NCBI GenBank assembly: GCA_947311565.1
Contig: CAMZLH010000060.1
Coordinates: 1 to 38,162 of the forward strand
Origin: an uncultured Nitratifractor sp.
Lineage (GTDB): Bacteria > Campylobacterota > Campylobacteria > Campylobacterales > Sulfurovaceae
Reading direction: 5' to 3'
Length of the DNA stretch: 38,162 nt
Position 1 is the first letter of the stretch. Each line of letters begins with the position of its first letter. Below the pieces are notes generated by a model. The model did not search any database. It worked only from the letters and a program-made list of their open reading frames with translations, and was not told the origin of the DNA. Of this stretch, positions 32,204 through 38,162 are shown piece by piece. Position numbers and translations under genes: made by a program.

Positions 32204-33484
32204 TTATCTATTAGTTACAATAAAAAGACTCATATCTAAAATCTCTTTATGCTCTTTAATAAAACTATTTACTTCATCTAACTTTAAATTTTCTATAATA
32301 TCCAACTCTTTTTGGCTAAATCCAAGACCTAAGCCACTATAGTACTCACTAAAAGCTCTACCTACTCTTTGCGATAGTATCTCTACACGAAGTGGCTCAC
32401 TACCTAAAAAGAACTTTTTAGCACTTTCTAGCTCATCATTAGTTATACCATTTTTAACAAAATTCTCTACCACCTCTTTAACTACACCTATAGCCTCGGT
32501 CTGTTTCTCTAATTTTGTTTGTAAATATCCACTAAAATAACTACTACTTCTATTTACAACAAATCTACTATATGCAGAGTAAGCAAGACCTCTTTTAACT
32601 CTTACCTCTTCCATAAGGCGACTACCAAAACCACTACTACCCAATATATGAGAAGCAACTTTACCTATAACTTTTTTTGTATCATTTACATCCATAGTAT
32701 ATGGTGCGCCAAAGTAAATATAAGCTTGTTTAGTATCTTTTTTTATACTTTTTGTCTCTTTAGAACTATTTGCAATATATTTACCAATTTCTTCTACTTT
32801 ACCTCTAGTTAAATTAGAGGCAAACTTTTTTACTATAGATTTAATCTCATCTTTAGTAAAGTTACCACCAGCAACTACAATTAAATTATCTAACCTAATG
32901 TGACTATTAATAAACTCTTTTAAATCATCTAACTTTAAAGCCTTAATAGACTCTTTTGTACCAAGAGAAGGCTCTTCTAAAGGTGTTCCTTTAAATAGTA
33001 TCGAGCGTAATCCATTAGCTGCTATGTAATCAAAATCATCTTGTTTTTTCTCTAAAATAGCTAATCTCTTCTTTACTATTTTTTTAAAGACTTCATCTTT
33101 ATAGTTAGGTGATTTTACTACACTTATTAGCTTATCTAAGGCAAAATCGAACTGCTCCTTTAGGGATTCAATAGTAAAGACTAGAGTCTCTCTACCATTA
33201 TGTACGCTTAAATCTATTGCTCTATTCTCTAACTCTTTAGCAAACTCTATAGAACCTAATTTAATATCACCTTCATTTAAAAGGCTACTGCTCATTGTTA
33301 CTAAACCATTTTTACTAGAGGCCAAATTACCACTATTTTTAAATATAAACTCAACAGTTGTTAAAGGTAGCGCACTACTCTCTTCAAAAACTACTGGAAC
33401 ATCTACACCATCTATAGTTACATGTAGTAAATTTGCTGCCATTAGGTATCCTTGTATTAAAATTAAAGGTAAAATTTTTTTCAT
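32204..33484 (-). CDS. M16-family peptidase-like protein without the zinc motif
   Basis: 426 residues with a signal-peptide-like N-terminus (KKILPLILIQGYLMAANLL), so probably periplasmic. The fold is recognisable from FIFKNSGNLASSKNGLVTMS, LRLDNLIVVAGGNF-type RLDNLIVVAGG and GSSGFGSRLMEEVRVKRGLA. It lacks the HxxEH zinc motif: the position reads MSSSLLNEGD. It resembles H. pylori HP1012 (PqqE-like), which I recall also lacking HxxEH. Non-catalytic M16 subunits normally pair with an active one, but none is present here. AAGAGGAATAT precedes the ATG. It lies between mqnC and recG on one strand. Confidence 0.88.
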   Translation of the reverse strand: MKKILPLILIQGYLMAANLLHVTIDGVDVPVVFEESSALPLTTVEFIFKNSGNLASSKNGLVTMSSSLLNEGDIKLGSIEFAKELENRAIDLSVHNGRETLVFTIESLKEQFDFALDKLISVVKSPNYKDEVFKKIVKKRLAILEKKQDDFDYIAANGLRSILFKGTPLEEPSLGTKESIKALKLDDLKEFINSHIRLDNLIVVAGGNFTKDEIKSIVKKFASNLTRGKVEEIGKYIANSSKETKSIKKDTKQAYIYFGAPYTMDVNDTKKVIGKVASHILGSSGFGSRLMEEVRVKRGLAYSAYSRFVVNRSSSYFSGYLQTKLEKQTEAIGVVKEVVENFVKNGITNDELESAKKFFLGSEPLRVEILSQRVGRAFSEYYSGLGLGFSQKELDIIENLKLDEVNSFIKEHKEILDMSLFIVTNR

Positions 33485-33555
33485 ATATTCCTCTTTTAAG
33501 ATTAAAGCTTAATATTATATCAAAATTAATCTCTACAAAATTTTATACTATAAGC

Positions 33556-34626
33556 TTAATAAAATCTCTCTAAAATATTATAAGCTGTATCTCTCTTTGC
33601 AGGGTTTTCTCCAATATCTTTAATAAGCTCTATCATCTCTTGCTGATTCATACTATTTTCTGCTCCTGCAGCTGATACTACATTCTCTTCCATCATTGTA
33701 GAACCTAAATCGTTAGCACCCCAAAGTAGTGCAAGTTGCCCAATATAGCTACCTTGTGTCACCCAAGAACTTTGTATATTTTTAACATTATCAAGGTATA
33801 ATCTTGCAACAGCAAGTAGTCTTAAGTATCTATTAGAGCTCTGCTTTTTAATATCTGGTCTCTTTTTCATAAGAGCAGTATTAGCACCTTGAAATGACCA
33901 CATAATAAATGCCCTAAAGCCACCTGTCACATCTTGTAGATCTCTTACAACTTCTAGATGTTCTAGTATCTGCTCATCACTTTCTACTGTTCCATACATC
34001 ATTGTTGCAGTAGACTTTACACCTACTTTATGAGCCTCTCTATGTACATCTAACCATCTATCTCTATCTAACTTTTTTGGTGCAATTTGATCTCGTACAT
34101 CATCATTTAAAATTTCTGCACCAGCACCAGGAATAGAGCTTAACCCTTTACTCTTTAGCCTTAGTAAAACCTCTTCTAAAGATATATTAGATCGTTTTGC
34201 TATATAGTCTATCTCTATAGCAGAGAAACCATGAATTGTAACCTGTGGATATTTTTTATGAATATGTTCTACTAAATCTTCATACCACTCTATCTCTAGC
34301 TTAGGGTGTACACCACCTTGAAATAGAATTTGTGTTCCACCAATTGCTAATAGTTCATCTATCTTATTATCTATCTCTTCAAAAGTTAAAATATATGCAT
34401 CTTCATCTTTTTCATGTCTATAAAATGCACAAAAATCGCAATCTACCCAACATATATTTGTATAGTTTATATTTCTATCTACAACAAAAGTTGTAACACC
34501 TTTAGGATGCAACTCTTTTTTCTTTTTAGATGCCAATTCGCCTAGCTCTTTTAAAGATGCATTTTTAAGTAGCCAAAGAGCATCTTCTTTAGATAATCTT
34601 TTAGAAAAATCTATGTTTAAACCCAA
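33556..34626 (-). CDS. mqnC: Cyclic dehypoxanthinyl futalosine synthase (radical SAM)
   Basis: A 356-residue radical SAM enzyme of the futalosine menaquinone pathway, cyclising dehypoxanthinyl futalosine. The [4Fe-4S] motif CWVDCDFCAF (CxxxCxxC) follows VDRNINYTNI. Also characteristic are GGTQILFQGGVHP, HGFSAIEI and the C-terminal NLGSTMMEENVVSAAG-type region. The start is a TTG at 34626 with AAGGAG upstream, two bases after the nusB stop, so it is tightly coupled in the kdsA-ribH-nusB run. It supports the menaquinone assignment of the UbiD-type gene. Confidence 0.94.
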   Translation of the reverse strand: MGLNIDFSKRLSKEDALWLLKNASLKELGELASKKKKELHPKGVTTFVVDRNINYTNICWVDCDFCAFYRHEKDEDAYILTFEEIDNKIDELLAIGGTQILFQGGVHPKLEIEWYEDLVEHIHKKYPQVTIHGFSAIEIDYIAKRSNISLEEVLLRLKSKGLSSIPGAGAEILNDDVRDQIAPKKLDRDRWLDVHREAHKVGVKSTATMMYGTVESDEQILEHLEVVRDLQDVTGGFRAFIMWSFQGANTALMKKRPDIKKQSSNRYLRLLAVARLYLDNVKNIQSSWVTQGSYIGQLALLWGANDLGSTMMEENVVSAAGAENSMNQQEMIELIKDIGENPAKRDTAYNILERFY

Positions 34627-34628
34627 AG

Positions 34629-35024
34629 CTACTCCTTGCCTAACGAATCTAACACACCATTTATAAATTGATGAGACTTATCATCTGCTAACTCTTTAGC
34701 TAGCTCTATCGCTTCATTAATAATTATAGCTTTATCATTACCATCTATTAAAATTTCGTAACAACCCAACCTTAAAATTGATCTCTCTATCTTACCTAAC
34801 TCATCAAAATCCCACTGATTAAGGTTCTTCTTAATTTCTTTGTCTATTGTCTCTAAATTCTCTACAGTACCACTAAATAGTTTTAAAGAGAACTCTCTTT
34901 GTTTATTACGTATTTTTTTCTCTTCTAAAATATCTTCGCAAAATTTTGTAATCTCTTCATTACCTAAGTCGTAAGCGTATAACAAACCAATAACAGCGGC
35001 TCTAGCTTGGTGTCTTGTAGCCAT
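34629..35024 (-). CDS. nusB: Transcription antitermination factor NusB
   Basis: 131 residues, all-helical. It opens with the RNA-binding [20 protein letters not shown] and contains WDFDELGKIERSILRLGCYE and AIELAKELADDKSHQFINGV, diagnostic of NusB. It binds boxA RNA with NusE/S10 during rRNA transcription (established). The ATG overlaps the ribH stop by one base (TAATG). Length is normal. Confidence 0.95.
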   Translation of the reverse strand: MATRHQARAAVIGLLYAYDLGNEEITKFCEDILEEKKIRNKQREFSLKLFSGTVENLETIDKEIKKNLNQWDFDELGKIERSILRLGCYEILIDGNDKAIIINEAIELAKELADDKSHQFINGVLDSLGKE

Positions 35025-35491
35025 TATGAAAGCTCACTATATAAATTGATCATCTCTACCAAACTAGCCATAGCCTCTGCACCTTTATTACCTGCTTTTG
35101 TTCCTGCTCTCTCAATTGCTTGCTCTATACTATCTACTGTAAGTACTCCAAAAGATACTGGTTTAGCATACTTTAATGCAACATTAGCAACACCTTTAGT
35201 TGCCTCTGCACTTACATAGTCAAAGTGTGGTGTAGCACCTCTAATTACTGCACCCAAACAGCATATAGCATCGTACTTGCCAGTAGCAAGAGCTTTATCT
35301 AAAGCAAATGGGATCTCAAATGCGCCAGGCACTAAAATTAGATCTAAATTATCAGAATTTCCACCATGTCTTGCATAAAAATCTTTAGCACCCTCAACTA
35401 ATCTATCTGTTATAAAATGATTAAATCTTGCACTAATTACTGCAACTTTTTTACTACTATCTACTTGTAAATTTCCTTCTACTATATTCAT
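35024..35491 (-). CDS. ribH: 6,7-dimethyl-8-ribityllumazine synthase
   Basis: A 155-residue lumazine synthase, the penultimate step of riboflavin synthesis. Signatures are [48 protein letters not shown] and [20 protein letters not shown]. It assembles into pentamers or 60-mers in the cytosol. AGGATTTAA precedes the ATG, 8 bases after the kdsA stop. Confidence 0.96.
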   Translation of the reverse strand: MNIVEGNLQVDSSKKVAVISARFNHFITDRLVEGAKDFYARHGGNSDNLDLILVPGAFEIPFALDKALATGKYDAICCLGAVIRGATPHFDYVSAEATKGVANVALKYAKPVSFGVLTVDSIEQAIERAGTKAGNKGAEAMASLVEMINLYSELS

Positions 35492-35499
35492 TTAAATCC

Positions 35500-36294
35500 T
35501 TATATTATTTGTATTTGTTTTATCTGTTCTACTAACTCTTTAAGCTTATCTAATTTTATCATATTAGCTCCATCACTTAATGCAATTGATGGGTCAAAGT
35601 GTGTCTCAAAGAAAAATCCATCAACACCTACAGCAGCTGCAGCTCTAGAGAGTGGTGGTACAAAAGAGCTGTCACCTCCACTACTTGCTCCACCACTTGC
35701 AGGCATCTGTACAGAGTGTGTAGCATCAAAAATAGTTGGTGCAAACTCTCTCATTACTACTAAGCTTCTCATATCTACAACCAAATTTCCATATCCAAAG
35801 CTACTGCCTCTCTCGGTTAGCCAGACACCATATTTCTTAGCTTCACTGTAGCTAACATCACCATTGAAGCCACGAGTTTTTAAAACCTTTTTAACAGAGT
35901 GCTCCATTGCTTGTGGTGCTAAAAACTGCCCCTTTTTAATATTTACAATAGATGCTGTATTTGCAGCAGCTACTAAAAGATCTGTCTGTCTACAAAGAAA
36001 AGCAGGAATCTGTAATACATCTGCAACTTCACTAACAACACTAGCTTGTGAACTCTCGTGAATATCAGTTAATATCTTATATCCAAACTCTTTTTTTACC
36101 TCTTCTAAAAGCTTTAGTCCCTCATCTACTCCTGGACCTCTAAAACTATCTATACTTGTTCTATTTGCTTTATCAAAACTAGCTTTAAAGTAAAAATCTA
36201 TACTACAATCTTCACTATACTCTTTAAGCTCTTCAGCAATCTTAAAAACATTATCACGACTCTCCAAAACACAAGGACCAGCAATTAAAATCAA
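35500..36294 (-). CDS. kdsA: KDO-8-phosphate synthase (3-deoxy-8-phosphooctulonate synthase)
   Basis: A 264-residue TIM-barrel aldolase condensing PEP and arabinose 5-phosphate to KDO-8-P for LPS. Motifs: [10 protein letters not shown] at the N-terminus, [33 protein letters not shown] and [10 protein letters not shown]. Cys11 in GPCVLES-type context suggests a metal-dependent class II enzyme, as in Helicobacter and Aquifex (inference). The start is a TTG at 36294 with AAGGTG upstream, and no in-frame ATG is closer. It heads the leftward gene run. Confidence 0.95.
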   Translation of the reverse strand: MILIAGPCVLESRDNVFKIAEELKEYSEDCSIDFYFKASFDKANRTSIDSFRGPGVDEGLKLLEEVKKEFGYKILTDIHESSQASVVSEVADVLQIPAFLCRQTDLLVAAANTASIVNIKKGQFLAPQAMEHSVKKVLKTRGFNGDVSYSEAKKYGVWLTERGSSFGYGNLVVDMRSLVVMREFAPTIFDATHSVQMPASGGASSGGDSSFVPPLSRAAAAVGVDGFFFETHFDPSIALSDGANMIKLDKLKELVEQIKQIQII

Positions 36295-36452
36295 AATACA
36301 CCTTTTTTGATTGGATTATAGCAAAAATAATATTAATATTGTAGAAATATTACAAATACGACGCCTAAGTATTTAAATACGCAATTCTAAGCTCTATAAT
36401 CAGTAAAAATATAGAGTTGTTACTCTCTCTTTACTTAGCTACGACTAGCAGT

Positions 36453-36488
36453 AAACCTTAACAAAAGCTAGTGATGTTGTTAGGGTTT
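36453..36488. repeat. Imperfect 12-bp inverted repeat in the divergent gap
   Basis: AAACCTTAACAA-(12 nt)-TTGTTAGGGTTT pairs over 12 bases with a single T/G wobble. It may be an intergenic repeat or an operator. There is no T run, so it is unlikely to be a terminator. Confidence 0.4.
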
Positions 36489-36589
36489 AGGTTAATCAGA
36501 AGGTTCTATTTAACATAAATTATTTCAGAGTCTATAAAAGCCTATCTAAAGACTCAAAACTAGATACTTTATATTAGTATAAAATATGC

Positions 36590-36595
36590 TATAAT
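36590..36595 (+). promoter_or_regulatory. -10 box of the ATPase gene
   Basis: AAAATATGCTATAATTGG contains TATAAT 29 bases before the GTG start at 36624. Confidence 0.5.
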
Positions 36596-36623
36596 TGGCA
36601 CAATAATATAAAAAAGGCTACTT

Positions 36624-38162
36624 GTGGAACTTGTATATTTGTGGGTAGAAGAGTATAAAAATATTAAAAATCAAGGTTTTAACTTTTATCCAAGATTTAG
36701 GTATGAATTTAAAGCTGTTTATAAAAAAGATGAAAATGGTAAGAAAGTTTTAGATGAAGAGAATAGTGAATTAATTATAGAAGAGAATGATGACTATATA
36801 GAGAACTTTTTTGGCGAAAATATTAATGTGACAGCTATTGTTGGGAAGAATGGGAGTGGGAAGAGTAATACATTAGAATTATTAATTAAAATAGCGAATA
36901 AATATACTTTACTAAATACAACATGTTTTTTTATTTATAGAAAAATTGAAAAATGGTATATAGTAGGAAGGGTGATGCCTACTTGTAATGTTGATTTAGA
37001 AGATTCATTTTTTAATGGTAATGAGTCAATAAATTGGATTAATTATTTGTACTCACGAAATGATAATCTACTTAAAAAGTATATAGAACGACAAAGTATG
37101 TTTAATGGATACGGGGGTAATTATATATGGAAACATACACAAGTATATAATAGATTTTCAAATATTTTATCTTCATTAGAGAAGAAATATAAATTCAATA
37201 CATTTTTACTGAAAATAAAACTTGTGAATAAAAAAATTATAGAAGAGAAAGATTTTGACAATAATACAATTTTAAAAAGTGATACTATTAAATTTTGTGA
37301 AAAGATTATAAGTAGTTTTTATTCTAAAAAACAACGTTTGTCTGTAAACTCTATAAAAAATTTAACAATTGAATCATTATTATCACATAATGCTTTTTTA
37401 CTTTTTGTGACTTTTTATATTATGAATAAAGATAATTTAGAATTGACAGAAGATAACTTTGTAATTTGTCTCCAAGCTTTAGAAAATAATAATATTAATT
37501 TTATATTTGAAAAATTAGATGAGTTTAATAAATCACTTAATGAAGATAATGATTTTGAAATATATTTTCAACAACTTAAATTTTTAAAACAAAATATAGA
37601 TAAATTTGTTTTTGATGGTAATGAATTCTATATTTGGGAAGTTCCATTATCCGAGAAAGATACTATTTCGAAGATTATTGATAATACAAAAGTAATATCT
37701 GGAATTTTTGACCCTGCAACATTCTATTATCTAATAGAATCAGTTTATTATGATTTTTCCAATAATGAGACAAATATATTTTATAATGACTTATCTGAGG
37801 GAGAAAAAGAAATTTTTAAAATATCTATTGACTTTTTACATCATTTAGATTTTAACAGTAATGATTCTATATTTATTTTTGATGAAATAGATAATTCTTT
37901 GCATCCCATATGGAAAAAAGAAATTTTTAAAATTTTAATGAATCTTTTCAATCAATTTAAAAAAAAACATAATAATAAAAATATACATCTGATTTTAACA
38001 ACTCATTCTCCATTTTTATTGTCTGATATTCCAAAAGAAAATATTATTTTTTTAAAAGATGGAAAAAATGATAAAGGTATAAATCATAAACAAACCTTCG
38101 GAGCAAATATCCACACCCTTTTAAGCGATAGTTTCTTTATGGAAGATGGGTTGATGGGGGAG
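36624..38162 (+). CDS. ABC/AAA-type ATPase of defence-system kind, 3' end outside the window
   Basis: An open frame of 513 codons from a GTG at 36624 (AAAAAGG seven bases upstream) that leaves the window without a stop, and so is absent from the ORF track. Walker A is VGKNGSGKS at residues 73-81. After a roughly 300-residue insertion come the signature-like LSEGEKE (about 391), Walker B IFIFDEIDNSLHP (about 415) and H-loop LTTHSPFLL (about 460). This is the SMC/OLD-like AAA_15/AAA_21 architecture seen in PtuA (Septu), retron effectors and similar anti-phage ATPases. It is very AT-rich compared with the kdsA run. The missing C-terminus and any partner nuclease gene lie to the right. Confidence 0.85.
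   Translation, partial: MELVYLWVEEYKNIKNQGFNFYPRFRYEFKAVYKKDENGKKVLDEENSELIIEENDDYIENFFGENINVTAIVGKNGSGKSNTLELLIKIANKYTLLNTTCFFIYRKIEKWYIVGRVMPTCNVDLEDSFFNGNESINWINYLYSRNDNLLKKYIERQSMFNGYGGNYIWKHTQVYNRFSNILSSLEKKYKFNTFLLKIKLVNKKIIEEKDFDNNTILKSDTIKFCEKIISSFYSKKQRLSVNSIKNLTIESLLSHNAFLLFVTFYIMNKDNLELTEDNFVICLQALENNNINFIFEKLDEFNKSLNEDNDFEIYFQQLKFLKQNIDKFVFDGNEFYIWEVPLSEKDTISKIIDNTKVISGIFDPATFYYLIESVYYDFSNNETNIFYNDLSEGEKEIFKISIDFLHHLDFNSNDSIFIFDEIDNSLHPIWKKEIFKILMNLFNQFKKKHNNKNIHLILTTHSPFLLSDIPKENIIFLKDGKNDKGINHKQTFGANIHTLLSDSFFMEDGLMGE

Larger units (their letters stand above)
36295..36623. other. 329-base divergent gap before the ATPase gene
   Basis: No gene is seen. It contains the imperfect hairpin at 36453-36488, AT-rich sequence, and the -10 box of the ATPase gene near its right end. 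The promoter of the kdsA run must lie near the left end, but no clear box is evident there. Confidence 0.4.

Noticed and set aside
1-38162. tRNA, rRNA, riboswitch or intact IS/transposase
   Set aside because: I looked at the gaps for cloverleaf ends, rRNA-like conserved blocks, purH or ribH leader riboswitches and transposase motifs, and found none I could support.

Overview
The window is about 30% GC and looks like a chromosome segment from a free-living member of the Campylobacterota (Epsilonproteobacteria), probably near Sulfurimonas/Sulfurovum. This rests on several things: the compact kdsA-ribH-nusB gene order; futalosine-route menaquinone genes (mqnC and a UbiD-type menaquinone decarboxylase); ArgD, CmoA, RsmD and HP1012-type M16 proteins of epsilonproteobacterial character; promoters made of little more than a strong TATAAT -10 box; and frequent TTG/GTG starts backed by good Shine-Dalgarno sequences. 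I see no rRNA, tRNA, CRISPR array, prophage or intact insertion sequence.

Layout. 1-3037: the 5' part of argD, two convergent EamA-family permeases sharing a terminator, and cmoA, which is coupled to the 3' relic of a lost gene. 3400-8636: an exported lysozyme-like protein, a Bcp/PrxQ peroxiredoxin, the UbiD-type decarboxylase and purH. 8699-9418: kdsB, divergent from purH across a perfectly symmetrical -10 palindrome. 9419-11312 is the most disturbed part. It holds a frameshifted RelB/DinJ-like antitoxin relic, a beheaded hotdog-fold relic, two copies of a roughly 80-bp element headed by an 11-bp palindrome, a decayed second copy of the glyS 3' end, an ABC-ATPase fragment and a PPP-type metallophosphatase preceded by a G8 tract. 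11313-13334: glyS. 13633-17941: a secreted subtilase with six Ig/cadherin-like repeats, a small lipoprotein and a NYN-LOTUS RNA-binding nuclease. 17927-19496: a minimal MGMT-family protein and a CYTH-CHAD protein. 19560-22725: a 52-aa lipoprotein, rsmD, a DppC-like permease and a SulP transporter. 22919-24429: an AT-rich, translationally coupled two-gene accessory module (HEAT-like protein plus an unknown). 24514-27153: a CaCA antiporter and a degenerate NtrB/NtrC-like pair. 27352-30302: a cyclophilin, pyrF, a 36-aa membrane protein with a FUN14 protein, and a periplasmic ClpP/crotonase-like protein. 30374-36294: the leftward run kdsA-ribH-nusB-mqnC-M16-recG. 36624-end: a truncated ABC/AAA ATPase of defence-system type.

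Functional links. kdsA and kdsB both serve KDO/LPS synthesis. mqnC and the UbiD protein both serve menaquinone synthesis. purH and pyrF serve nucleotide synthesis; ribH and nusB are housekeeping. The best candidates for undescribed biology are the glyS-linked duplicated element with its graveyard of 5'-truncated genes, the possibly phase-variable phosphatase, the HEAT/unknown pair, the degenerate two-component pair and the ATPase at the right edge. All functional calls come from reading the sequence by eye; no database search was run.
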